Source: an uncultured Microbacterium sp.
Lineage (GTDB): Bacteria > Actinomycetota > Actinomycetes > Actinomycetales > Microbacteriaceae
Direction of reading: 5' to 3'
Length of the DNA: 49,257 bases
Assembly: GCA_937988695.1 (NCBI GenBank)
Contig: CALKHM010000286.1
Span: forward strand, 1 to 49,257
Shown here: one piece after another, positions 1 through 7,661 of the stretch
Position numbering within the stretch: position 1 is the first letter of the stretch
How the letters are laid out: each line of letters begins with the position of its first letter
The notes under the pieces: model-generated
What the model was told of the DNA's origin: nothing
Database searches by the model: none
What the model saw: the letters and a program-made list of their open reading frames with translations, nothing else
Translations under genes and position numbers: made by a program

Positions 1-622
1 ATCCCGTGACGACGTTGACGACCCCGTCGGGGAATCCCGCCTCGGACGAGAGCTCTGCGAGGCGCAGGATCGTCCGCGACGTGTATTCGCTGGGCTTTAC
101 CACCACGGTGTTGCCGGCGGCCAGCGCCGGGGCGATCTTCGAGGTTGTCAGCGTCAGCGGAGAGTTCCAGGGTGTGATCGCCCCGACCACGCCCAGCGGC
201 TCGTGCTGCGTGTAGTTGAGGATCGCGAGGTTCGTCGTGGGCACCTGAGCCCCCTGCACCTTGTCGGCCAGCCCCGCGTAGTAGTAGTAGTACTCCGGCA
301 GGCTGCGCAGCTGCCCGCGCATCTCGCGCAGCAGCTTGCCGTTGTCCAGGGTCTCGAGCATCGCGAGCTCGTCGGCGTGTTCGCCGATCAGATCCCCCAG
401 CCGCCGCAGCAGGTGGCCGCGTCCAGTGGGCGTCAGGCCCGACCAGGCGCGTGATTCGAACGCGGTGCGCGCGGTGGTCATGGCTCGATCGATGTCGGGC
501 GCGGTGCCACGTGCTGCCTCGTACAGCACATCGAGTGTGGCGGGGTTGGTGCTGGGGAAATACTCGCCGCCGGCGGGTGCGACGTGCGTGCCGCCGATGA
601 AGTGCGAGAGTCGTTCAGCCAC
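1..622 (-). CDS. Aldehyde dehydrogenase, N-terminal part (cut by window edge)
   Basis: First 207 codons of an NAD(P)+-dependent aldehyde dehydrogenase, a cytoplasmic enzyme oxidising an aldehyde to its acid; the catalytic Cys half lies outside the window. Visible family landmarks are TPWNSPL near residue 150 and NTVVVKPSEYT near 170 (cofactor-binding region). The GTG start at 622 follows GAAGGAGAA and overlaps the stop of the upstream hydrolase gene by 8 bases, so the two are probably translationally coupled. It is the last visible gene of a minus-strand operon that begins at 2607. Odd: five consecutive Tyr codons (PEY5AG, 278-292) where the family usually has two aromatic residues. The substrate cannot be told from this half. 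Confidence 0.93.
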   Translation of the reverse strand, partial: MAERLSHFIGGTHVAPAGGEYFPSTNPATLDVLYEAARGTAPDIDRAMTTARTAFESRAWSGLTPTGRGHLLRRLGDLIGEHADELAMLETLDNGKLLREMRGQLRSLPEYYYYYAGLADKVQGAQVPTTNLAILNYTQHEPLGVVGAITPWNSPLTLTTSKIAPALAAGNTVVVKPSEYTSRTILRLAELSSEAGFPDGVVNVVTG

Positions 623-1385
623 GGCGTTCTCCTTCGAGTCGTGAGGGGGTGGAGGTCTCCGTCTGCGCCAAGAAGGAGGCGATGACATCGACGAGCCCCC
701 GGGTGTCTTCCACCGGGATCATGTGGTGTGCGCCCGGGATGATCTCTGCCCGGCAGCCAGGGATGGCGTCGGCGAGCCGTCGCGTCATCTCCGGCGTCGA
801 TCCGGGGTCGAGCTGGCCGGTGACCGCGAGCGCGGGAACCGTGATCTCGCCGAGTCGCGGACCGATCTCGCGGTCGCCGCGGGCGAAGACCGCGTATGCG
901 TGCAGGAACGATTCGACGTCATTGCGGGACAGTGTGCGGCGAGTCGCGTCGACGACGGCCGGCGAGACTGTCGAGCCGTCGGGGTACCAGCGCTGCAGGG
1001 AGGCCTCGGTGCTGGCGGTGAAGTCGTCACGCGCGTTCTGCAGACGCTTCTCGACCTGCGCGGACTCCAGCGGTGTGCGCCGGCATACGGAGCTCACGCA
1101 GACGAGTGAGAGCAGCTGGTCGGGAATCGATCGTGCCAGCTGCTGGGCGATCAATGCGCCGAGCGAGAACCCGACGAGGTGGAACCGGCCGTCGGGCAGG
1201 CGGGCGAGCACATCGGCGGCCAACGACGCCAACGTCTGCGGCGTGCGCAGCGGAGGCCGGGAGCCGTGTCCGGGCAGATCGAGCGCGACGCACTCGCGGG
1301 CGATCCGCGAGGTGAAGGGCTCCCACATCGTGTGGTCCAGCCCCACGCCGTGGAGCAGCACCACGGGCGCGCCCGATGCGCTCAT
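615..1385 (-). CDS. Alpha/beta-fold hydrolase
   Basis: Alpha/beta hydrolase of 256 residues with the usual order of motifs: HGVGLDHTMW (oxyanion His-Gly) near residue 10, nucleophile elbow GFSLGA near 80, acid in TGQLDPG, and the final His in GAHHMIPVE. This pattern is close to 3-oxoadipate enol-lactonase and carboxylesterase-like members, so an ester or lactone hydrolysis in the cytoplasm is likely. The ATG at 1385 gives a standard N-terminus; an in-frame GTG at 1394 would instead overlap the upstream stop by four bases and is possible. It sits between the PF06684 pair and the aldehyde dehydrogenase and presumably works on the same substrate. Exact substrate unknown. Confidence 0.9.
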   Translation of the reverse strand: MSASGAPVVLLHGVGLDHTMWEPFTSRIARECVALDLPGHGSRPPLRTPQTLASLAADVLARLPDGRFHLVGFSLGALIAQQLARSIPDQLLSLVCVSSVCRRTPLESAQVEKRLQNARDDFTASTEASLQRWYPDGSTVSPAVVDATRRTLSRNDVESFLHAYAVFARGDREIGPRLGEITVPALAVTGQLDPGSTPEMTRRLADAIPGCRAEIIPGAHHMIPVEDTRGLVDVIASFLAQTETSTPSRLEGERRG

Positions 1386-1390
1386 CGCCG

Positions 1391-1945
1391 TCACTTCTGT
1401 TCGGACGACAACGCCGCAAGCCGCTGTTGCGGACGGCCCTGGGCGGCGCCGGCGAGCGCGATGATGATCTCGTCGGGATGCGGCGCGTCGGCCAGACGCA
1501 CCTCGACGGACTGGTGGTGCGACCGGATCGTGGCATCCGTGAAGTGCTTCAGCGGGATGTCGAACGAGACGCCCGCGGGTCCGCGCTTCTCGACCGCTGG
1601 AAGCAGGGTGCTGGCGCCGGCCGCGCGACGGAAGTGGTCGCCGAACTTCAGCGTGTGGATGAGAGCCGAGCCGTGCTCGATCTCGCCGTTGAGTCCTACG
1701 ATGGCGGCCTTGCCGTATGCCTCGAGCGGGCCACCCAGCGCCGCCATCACCCGCGGCGCGAGCAGGGCGCCCAGGTCGGAGGCGACGGCGTCGATGCCCG
1801 GCGCGAGATCCTCGACGAACCCTTGGCCGGCCCACGGGTTCTCGATGACGACGGCGACGATCGCCAGGCGAGCGATGGGATCGACCGCGCGGCCGCCCTC
1901 TTCGGCGACCTCTTCGACGGTGGTGACGAGCTTGCGATAGTTCAC
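1391..1945 (-). CDS. Amino acid synthesis family protein (PF06684), paralog 1
   Basis: 184-residue member of Pfam PF06684 (former DUF1185). The family was named from a structure with a variant chorismate-mutase (YjgF-like) fold; its reaction is not established. Landmarks: IENPWAGQG, EDLAPG, ALGGPLEAYGKAAIVG, GEIEHGSALIHT and DAPHPDEI. The GTG at 1945 overlaps the preceding paralog's TGA by four bases (GTGA). Shares the same landmarks with its neighbour at 1942-2607 but is shorter at the N-terminus, so the two may form a hetero-oligomer. Function is inferred only from the operon (hydrolase and aldehyde dehydrogenase downstream). Confidence 0.85.
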   Translation of the reverse strand: MNYRKLVTTVEEVAEEGGRAVDPIARLAIVAVVIENPWAGQGFVEDLAPGIDAVASDLGALLAPRVMAALGGPLEAYGKAAIVGLNGEIEHGSALIHTLKFGDHFRRAAGASTLLPAVEKRGPAGVSFDIPLKHFTDATIRSHHQSVEVRLADAPHPDEIIIALAGAAQGRPQQRLAALSSEQK

Positions 1946-2607
1946 AGCGTGATCTCCTTCAGGATGTCGGACGTGACGGGTGCATCGGTCGTGCGGTCGC
2001 CGATGCGGGCATGGGGCCGTGGTCCGGTGGATGCCGCGGCGATCACGACGATCTCGTCGGGGTGCGGTGCATCCGGCAGATCGACGGTGATCGTCTGGTA
2101 ATAGTCGCGGGTGGCGGCGGCGGTCTTGTGCCACAACGGGATCCGTACGACGTCGCCCGGTGAGGCATGGCCATCGACGAAGCAGAGGATCGAGCTGCCC
2201 TCGAGCGCTTCGCGCATGAGGTTGCCGAAGTACGGCGTGTGGATGAACGCGGCGGCGTGCTCGAGCTCTCCGGCAGAGCCCACGAACGCCGCCTTCCCGA
2301 AGGCCTGAATGGCGGGCGCGCCGCCCAGCGCGGCGCGCAGCCGGTCGGTCAGCAGCTTCGCCAGCAGCGGTGCGATGCGCCGGGTCGCCGGTGCGAGGTC
2401 TTCGTCGGTACCGGTTCCGATCCAGGGGTTGTGGATCACGGCGACGGCGGCGGCCCGCCGGATGTCGTCCGCCTGGGCGCGCGGGAGCTCCTCGGATGCC
2501 GTCATGATCGTGCGCAGCCCGGATGAGCGGGCGATCGCGTCGTAGTCGTGCAGCGTAGTCCGGTCGCTGAGGTCGACGACCGATTCGGTCAGTGAGGGTG
2601 TGATCAC
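1942..2607 (-). CDS. Amino acid synthesis family protein (PF06684), paralog 2
   Basis: 221-residue second PF06684 protein and first gene of the minus-strand operon. It shows the same signature set as the next gene (IHNPWIGTG, EDLAPAT, ALGG, FGKAAFVG, GELEHAAAFIHT, DAPHPDEI) with an N-terminal extension of about 35 residues. GTG start at 2607 preceded by AAGGAG eight bases upstream. A minus-strand promoter with a palindrome in its spacer lies about 135 bases upstream (2742-2770). Tandem PF06684 paralogs in one operon suggest a two-subunit enzyme; the reaction is unknown. Confidence 0.85.
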   Translation of the reverse strand: MITPSLTESVVDLSDRTTLHDYDAIARSSGLRTIMTASEELPRAQADDIRRAAAVAVIHNPWIGTGTDEDLAPATRRIAPLLAKLLTDRLRAALGGAPAIQAFGKAAFVGSAGELEHAAAFIHTPYFGNLMREALEGSSILCFVDGHASPGDVVRIPLWHKTAAATRDYYQTITVDLPDAPHPDEIVVIAAASTGPRPHARIGDRTTDAPVTSDILKEITL

Positions 2608-2741
2608 GCGTTCCGCTCCTTGTCGTTCACGCAGTGGATACCGGAAACCTTCGATGGCACTGCACAGGCCGATGGACGGGCGTGTCGGACAGACACGAAC
2701 ATGTCGCGCCGGGCGGGCGCTCGTCGCGCCTTCTGCGACCG

Positions 2742-2770
2742 ACGATAGCTTGCATGCAACAGACGCGCAA
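2742..2770 (-). promoter_or_regulatory. Putative promoter of the PF06684/hydrolase/ALDH operon
   Basis: On the minus strand TTGCGC (2770-2765) and TATCGT (2747-2742) are separated by 17 bases. The palindrome TTGCATGCAA lies inside the spacer, an ideal position for a repressor. Assignment is by sequence only. Confidence 0.55.
2750..2759. promoter_or_regulatory. Putative GntR operator TTGCATGCAA
   Basis: Perfect 10-base palindrome inside the promoter spacer. The 10-mer CATGCAACAG starting at 2753 recurs exactly at 2852-2861, 99 bases away near the 3' end of the GntR gene. FCD-type GntR regulators typically bind short A/T-flanked palindromes of this kind, and the adjacent GntR (2887-3609) is the obvious candidate. 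Confidence 0.45.
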
Positions 2771-2886
2771 TGCCAGGGAGAGAATCTCTGGAAAAGACGC
2801 TTTGAGCATTGATATCTCGCCGAGTCGAGCAGGAAGCATCCTGCCGTGTTCCATGCAACAGCATCAGCAGACTACTGTCGTCCGTA

Positions 2887-3609
2887 TCAGGATGCGACAG
2901 CTGTCGGCGCCGCCATGCGCGGACTCTCCGAGAGGATCTCGCGTGCCGAGGAGGCGACATGGTCTCGCATCGCGTGCTCGGCACGATAGCCGTCGCGGTC
3001 CCGGATGAGCTCGAAGATGCGCCGGTGCTCCTGGACCGACTGCGTGAGGCGCCCCGGATGGCTGAGCGACCGACTCACCAGGCGTGGATAGGCCAGCTGG
3101 TTCATCAAGGTGCGGTAGTGGTCGGACAGCTTGGTGTTGTCGGCGCCTTGCAGGAGCGTCTGATGGAACTCGGCGACCAGCCGTTCGTACTCGGCGTGAT
3201 CGTCTGCGGCGGCGGCCCGCTCGGCGGCCAGGACGTTGCGCTCCAGGATGTCGAGCTCGGCGGTCTGGCCACGCCCGGCCATCAACCGCGCGGCGAGTCC
3301 TTCCAGAGCCTCCTTGACCTCGAACATCTCCACGATCTCGCGCCTGCTGGTGATCCGTACGAACGAGCCGACCTTGGAGCGGATCTCGACGAGGCCCTCG
3401 GATTGCAGCTGCTTGAGGCATTCGCGCACGGGGGTCCGGCTCACGCCGAACTCCGACGAGAGCTTCGCCTCCGACAGGGCCATCCCCGGCTCGTATTCGC
3501 CATCGATGATCAACTGGCGCAGGCGATCCAGCAGCAGCGCCTGAGTGAGTGCACCGCTGTCTTCGGCTTCCTTCTTCATGATCTTGTTCTCCATCAGGTA
3601 GGCCGACAC
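2887..3609 (-). CDS. GntR family transcriptional regulator (FadR/FCD type)
   Basis: 240-residue regulator: N-terminal winged helix (LLDRLRQLIIDGEYEPGMALSE, then FGVSRTPVRECLKQLQSEGLV around residues 55-75) and a C-terminal all-helical FCD ligand domain with the metal-site pattern FHQTLL and later EHRRIFELI/HAMRDHV. GTG at 3609; in-frame ATGs at residues 6 and 11 are alternatives. It lies between the operon it probably represses (2607 downward) and a divergent sugar ABC operon (3912 upward), with different palindromes in the two flanks. Ligand unknown, probably an acid intermediate of one of these operons. Confidence 0.92.
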   Translation of the reverse strand: MSAYLMENKIMKKEAEDSGALTQALLLDRLRQLIIDGEYEPGMALSEAKLSSEFGVSRTPVRECLKQLQSEGLVEIRSKVGSFVRITSRREIVEMFEVKEALEGLAARLMAGRGQTAELDILERNVLAAERAAAADDHAEYERLVAEFHQTLLQGADNTKLSDHYRTLMNQLAYPRLVSRSLSHPGRLTQSVQEHRRIFELIRDRDGYRAEHAMRDHVASSAREILSESPRMAAPTAVAS

Positions 3610-3699
3610 CGCAGCGGCCGGGCGCGTGGCGGACCCGGCCCGTCAGGTGGCATCATAGGCGGTCGCGCTCACGAGAGGCGCCCACCAGATCGCCGATCC

Positions 3700-3712
3700 A
3701 TGTATGGTACAT
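3700..3712. promoter_or_regulatory. Putative operator ATGTA-N3-TACAT
   Basis: Perfect 5-base inverted repeat with a 3-base spacer, midway between the two divergent genes and about 65 bases upstream of the plus-strand -35. Size and A/T-rich arms fit a GntR/FCD binding site; which regulator uses it is inferred. Confidence 0.4.
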
Positions 3713-3778
3713 CACCATGCAGCCTCGCGCCGTGTGCTCTGATCTCGCCGTCTTAAAACAGGGAAGTTCCCCTCGTTC

Positions 3779-3807
3779 TTGACACGATAGAGACTCCGGT
3801 CTAACGT
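3779..3807 (+). promoter_or_regulatory. Promoter of the sugar ABC operon
   Basis: TTGACA (3779-3784), 17-base spacer, TAACGT (3802-3807): near-consensus housekeeping sigma promoter, giving a leader of roughly 100 bases before the ATG at 3912. Confidence 0.75.
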
Positions 3808-3911
3808 TCACTACCATGCATCACACAGCGGTGATGCCACCGACCTCACTGAGAGCACGTCGACAAACCGACGTTCGCGAGCTCTCGTCGAACAACAAGG
3901 GAGTCTTGACC

Positions 3912-5060
3912 ATGAGAAGCAGGGGACTGGCTGTCGCTGTGGTGGCCCTGACGATGATGGGGCTGACGGCGTGCTCTGGGGCCGGCGGCGGTACCGGCGG
4001 AGCCGGGGCAGGAGGCGGGGCCGCGGCCGTGACGTCTTTCGACAACGCGCCTCAGGGGATCAAGGCACGAGGCACGCTCGACCAGTTCTGCGGCAAGGGC
4101 ACGGTGAAGGTCGCGTACATCGATGGCTTCGGAGGCAACACCTGGCGCAAGACCACACTCGCCGAGCTGCAGGATGAGGCGTCCAAGTGCCCGAATGTCG
4201 AGCTGAAGTACTTCAACGCGAACGGCGACCAGGCGACGTACATCTCGCAGGTCAACGCCGCCACCGCACAGAACTACAACGCGTTGATCACGTATGACGA
4301 CTTCGGCCAGGCCGTTCTTCCGGCGTTGAAGCAAGCGCATGCGGCGGGTGTCGCCGTCGTACCGTTCGCCGCCTCGCCGGGCGGTACGCCCGGCGTCGAC
4401 TACACCGGGTTCGTCAGCGACGACGTGACGGCGGCGCCGAAGGCGTGGGCGGAGTTCATGAACCGGGCGACCGACGGCAAGGGGAATCTGGTGTTCCTGG
4501 GCGGGACACCCGGCGATCCCACCAGCCAGGCGTATCTGAACGCCTTCCTCGATGCGATGAAGGCGTACCCGGGCATGAAGATGCTCACCGGTGACACGCC
4601 GGTCACCACGAACTACGATGTCGCCCAGGCACAGAAGGCGATGGGCGGTCTGCTCACGAAGTACTCCAAGATCGACGGCGTGGTCGCCTTCTACAGCGCT
4701 GGTCAAGGGCTCGGTGCCATGCAGGCGTACATCGCGGCGGGTGTTCCGTTGCCGGCCTTCGCAGGCGGGTCCGACGTGAACCAGGAGGTCTGCCTCTGGC
4801 ACAAGCACTCGGCATCCGACCCCGCCTTCCAGATCTTCGGTTCCGAGGGGTCGACCTACATCGGCAGGATCGCGCTGCGTCAGGCGGTCGCCGCCGCCCA
4901 GGGCGAGAAGGACCCCGAGTCGTGGACGTTCGAGCGCTTCACGGGGATCGACACCCTGAACAAGGACATCCCGGCATGCAACCCGCAGCTGCCGCCGGAT
5001 GCCGACCTGTGGTCGACGTTGCCGGAGGCCAAACTGGTTCAGGCGTTGAAGGGCGACTGA
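3912..5060 (+). CDS. Sugar ABC transporter substrate-binding lipoprotein
   Basis: 382 residues. N-terminal lipoprotein signal with lipobox LTAC (Cys21) and a Gly/Ala-rich linker, then a ribose/galactose-type periplasmic-binding fold (Peripla_BP_4 class): KVAYIDGFGGNTWRK, NGDQATYISQVNAATAQ, YDDFGQAVLPALKQAHAAG, GGTPGDP, and FAGGSDVNQE. AAGGGAG precedes the ATG at 3912; the frame stays open upstream to 3816 but lacks a better start. First gene of an operon with the ATPase-permease fusion and a second permease. The numerous aromatic and acidic residues do not identify the sugar. Confidence 0.93.
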   Translation: MRSRGLAVAVVALTMMGLTACSGAGGGTGGAGAGGGAAAVTSFDNAPQGIKARGTLDQFCGKGTVKVAYIDGFGGNTWRKTTLAELQDEASKCPNVELKYFNANGDQATYISQVNAATAQNYNALITYDDFGQAVLPALKQAHAAGVAVVPFAASPGGTPGVDYTGFVSDDVTAAPKAWAEFMNRATDGKGNLVFLGGTPGDPTSQAYLNAFLDAMKAYPGMKMLTGDTPVTTNYDVAQAQKAMGGLLTKYSKIDGVVAFYSAGQGLGAMQAYIAAGVPLPAFAGGSDVNQEVCLWHKHSASDPAFQIFGSEGSTYIGRIALRQAVAAAQGEKDPESWTFERFTGIDTLNKDIPACNPQLPPDADLWSTLPEAKLVQALKGD

Positions 5061-5063
5061 TCG

Positions 5064-7661
5064 ATGAGCGAGTCCCTCCCGGACCTCGACGTGAGCAGCT
5101 TGCAGCCGCGGGACCTGCCCGACGCGCCTGCGGGTGAGAGTAGTGCGCCGGAGCCGTCGGTGGACGGCTCCGGCGCACGCGCCGACGACCTTCTGCGGTT
5201 GACCGGCATCGACAAGCGCTTCGGCGGCGTCCATGCTCTGAAGGGCGTGGACTTCGCTGTGCGTCCGGGAGAGGTGCACGCGATCGTCGGTGAGAACGGC
5301 GCAGGCAAGAGCACTCTGGTGGGCGTTGCCGCCGGCACCGTCGTCGCCGATGTCGGCACAGTGAGCATCCGCGGCAGCTCGACCGACCGTCCGTCGGCAT
5401 CCTGGGCGAAGGAGAACGGGCTTGCCGTCGTCTACCAGGAGCCTGCGTTGATCCCCGACCTCACCGTCGCGGAGAACATGCGACTGGGGGCACCGCGCGC
5501 CGTGCGTCCCGGCCCCGCGCGGCAGAGCTCCTGGGCGAAGGAGCAGCTGGCCGGCTGGCGGCAGATCTTCGACATCGACCCCGCAACGTCTGTGCGCGAC
5601 TTGAGCGCGGGTGAGCGGTTCATCGTGGAGATCAGCCGCTCACTCGCTGCCCGGCCGTCGGTTCTCATCCTCGACGAGCCGACCGAGCACCTGATGCCAG
5701 CCGCCGTGGACGCCCTCTTCGATGCCATCCGGGGGATCGTCGGCCGCGGATGCTCGGTGGTCTACATCTCGCACCGCGTGCACGAGGTGAAGCGGATCGC
5801 CGATCGGATCACCGTGCTGCGCGACGGGGCGGTGCGGGGCACGCACGCGGCCGCCGACCTCTCCGAGTCGCAGATCGTCGACCTCATCGTGGGCCGTCGG
5901 CTCGAGGCGCGCTTCCCGGCCAAGCCGGACGACGCGCACGAGCAGGTGCTGGTGCAGGTCTCCGGCCTGAGCGGCGCCCGGTTCGCCGAGATCGACCTCG
6001 AGGTGAACCGGGGCGAGATCCTAGGGCTCGGCGGGATCGACGGGAACGGCCAGCGCGAGTTCCTTCGTGCTCTCGGAGGTCTGGTGGCCTCCCATGGACA
6101 TGTGCGCGTGGCAGGCGCCGCCCTGCGCAACGGCTCACCCTCTGCTGCGGCCAAGGCCGGCGTCGTCTACATCTCCAACGACCGTCGTCGCGAGGGCATG
6201 CTCACGAGCCTGAGCATCGCCGACAATCTCGTCATCCGGGCGCTCGGGCGCATCGGCCGGTTCGGGTTCCTCGGCATGCGCCGCCTCGCGGATGTCGTGG
6301 AACGGGCTGTGGCGTCGTTCGGCATCAAGATCGGGTCGCCGCGGGACCCCATCGAGACATTGTCCGGCGGCAACCAGCAGAAGGTCATGCTGGCCCGTGC
6401 GATGCTCACCGAGCCCACGCTGGTGCTGGCCGACGAGCCGAGCCAGGGCGTGGATGTCGGCGCCCGCGCGGAGATCTACCGCATCCTGCGGGAGGCCACC
6501 GCACAGGGCTCGGCCGTCATCCTCGTCTCCTCGGACGCCTCAGAGCTGGAGGGGCTGTGCGACCGGGTCGTCGTGTTCTCGCGCGGTCAGATCGTCGCCG
6601 ATCTGGCCGGGGACGACGTCAGCGAACGCGAGATCACGACCGCCGCGGTCACCACCACCACGACGGCCCTGGCCACCGAGCGCCGTGCCCGACGCCGGCG
6701 GTTCCACCGGCTGTTCGAGCACGACAGCTCGCCGAGCATCATCCTGGCGCTCGCCGTGGTCGTGCTCGGGATCGTGGCCGCCGCGGGCAACCCGTACTAC
6801 TTGACACCGCGGAACATGTTCCTGGTGCTGCCGCTGGTCGCGATCATCATCTTCTTCTCACTCGGACAACAGCTGGTCATGATGACCGGCGGGATCGATC
6901 TGTCGGTCGGCCCGTTGGCCGGGCTGATCAGCGTCGTGGCGTCGTTCACCCTCACCACGGGTGTCTCCGGACTGTCGCTTTGGGCCGGGCTCGCGCTGCT
7001 GGTCGTTCTCGCGCTGGCGGCCGGCGCCGTGAACTGGGTATTGATCGACGTCTTCGGCATCGGCCCCATCATCGCCACCCTGGTGACCTTCACCGGCATC
7101 CAGGGGATTGCGCTCGTGCTGCGGCCGACGCCTGGCGGCACGTTCGATCCCGCGATCATCGACGCCGTGTCGACACGCATCGGATTCGTCCCGGTGACCC
7201 TGATCGTAGCCGTGGCCTTGGCCGTCGCCTGCGAGCTCATGCTGTATCTCACGGTCTTCGGCCTTCGCCTGCGCTCGACGGGGTCCGCCCCCGGCACGGC
7301 CGGGAAGCTCGCCGTCACACAGCGGCAGGTGCGATTCCTTGCGTACATCGGCTGCTCGCTGCTGGCGCTTCTGGGCAGCATCGCTCTCCTGCCGCAGCTG
7401 GGCTCGGGCAACGCCGGCGGCGGCACGCTGTACAGCCTGGCCAGCATCACCGCCGTCGTCCTGGGCGGCGCGAGCATCTTTGGCGGCCGCGGCTCGTTCG
7501 TGGGCGCTCTGCTGGGAGGCCTCCTGATCGTCCAGATCAACACCGTGGTGCAGTTCCTCGGTCTGACCGCGTACTGGCAGGACTGGGTGCTGGGCGGGCT
7601 GACGATCATCGCCGTCGCGGTCTATTCGAGCGTGCGGGCCGGAGGGGTGAGGACGCGATGA
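5064..7661 (+). CDS. Sugar ABC transporter fusion: double ATPase plus permease
   Basis: 865 residues joining an RbsA-type tandem ATPase to an RbsC-type permease. Residues about 43-270: first ATPase, Walker A GENGAGKST near 76, signature LSAGE near 180, Walker B ILDEPT near 202. Residues about 290-530: second ATPase with degenerate P-loop GGIDGNGQ, intact signature LSGGNQQK near 432 and Walker B ADEPSQGVDVG near 455. After an Arg-rich linker, about 555-865 is a hydrophobic permease with GGIDLSVG and FGGRGSFVGALLGG. In most relatives these are separate proteins. Start ATG at 5064, three bases after the binding-protein stop; the first 40 residues are Pro/Ser/Asp-rich and carry a perfect RNA hairpin. 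A start at a TTG just before LTGIDKRFGG is an alternative. Ends with a four-base overlap with the second permease. Confidence 0.93.
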   Translation: MSESLPDLDVSSLQPRDLPDAPAGESSAPEPSVDGSGARADDLLRLTGIDKRFGGVHALKGVDFAVRPGEVHAIVGENGAGKSTLVGVAAGTVVADVGTVSIRGSSTDRPSASWAKENGLAVVYQEPALIPDLTVAENMRLGAPRAVRPGPARQSSWAKEQLAGWRQIFDIDPATSVRDLSAGERFIVEISRSLAARPSVLILDEPTEHLMPAAVDALFDAIRGIVGRGCSVVYISHRVHEVKRIADRITVLRDGAVRGTHAAADLSESQIVDLIVGRRLEARFPAKPDDAHEQVLVQVSGLSGARFAEIDLEVNRGEILGLGGIDGNGQREFLRALGGLVASHGHVRVAGAALRNGSPSAAAKAGVVYISNDRRREGMLTSLSIADNLVIRALGRIGRFGFLGMRRLADVVERAVASFGIKIGSPRDPIETLSGGNQQKVMLARAMLTEPTLVLADEPSQGVDVGARAEIYRILREATAQGSAVILVSSDASELEGLCDRVVVFSRGQIVADLAGDDVSEREITTAAVTTTTTALATERRARRRRFHRLFEHDSSPSIILALAVVVLGIVAAAGNPYYLTPRNMFLVLPLVAIIIFFSLGQQLVMMTGGIDLSVGPLAGLISVVASFTLTTGVSGLSLWAGLALLVVLALAAGAVNWVLIDVFGIGPIIATLVTFTGIQGIALVLRPTPGGTFDPAIIDAVSTRIGFVPVTLIVAVALAVACELMLYLTVFGLRLRSTGSAPGTAGKLAVTQRQVRFLAYIGCSLLALLGSIALLPQLGSGNAGGGTLYSLASITAVVLGGASIFGGRGSFVGALLGGLLIVQINTVVQFLGLTAYWQDWVLGGLTIIAVAVYSSVRAGGVRTR
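5143..5178 (+). other. Perfect 16-bp hairpin inside the start of the fusion gene
   Basis: GTGCGCCGGAGCCGTC (5143-5158), loop GGTG, exact complement (5163-5178). No T-run follows, so it is not a standard intrinsic terminator. Its place just after the binding-protein gene suggests mRNA stabilisation or partial attenuation that favours the binding protein over the membrane parts. Confidence 0.7.

Larger units (their letters stand above)
3610..3911. other. Divergent regulatory region between GntR and sugar ABC operon
   Basis: 302 bases without a gene. It holds a weak minus-strand -10 (TATGAT, 3657-3652) without a clear -35 for the GntR gene, an inverted repeat at 3700-3712, a strong plus-strand promoter at 3779-3807 and a leader of about 100 bases. 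CCATGCA occurs at 3715 and 3814, 99 bases apart. No RNA gene or riboswitch fold was recognised. Confidence 0.6.

Noticed and set aside
3846..5279. 477-codon minus-strand open frame opposite the sugar binding protein
   Set aside because: Antisense shadow of a GC-rich gene; Arg/Val-rich low-information product with no domain, while the plus strand has a lipoprotein signal and clear family motifs.
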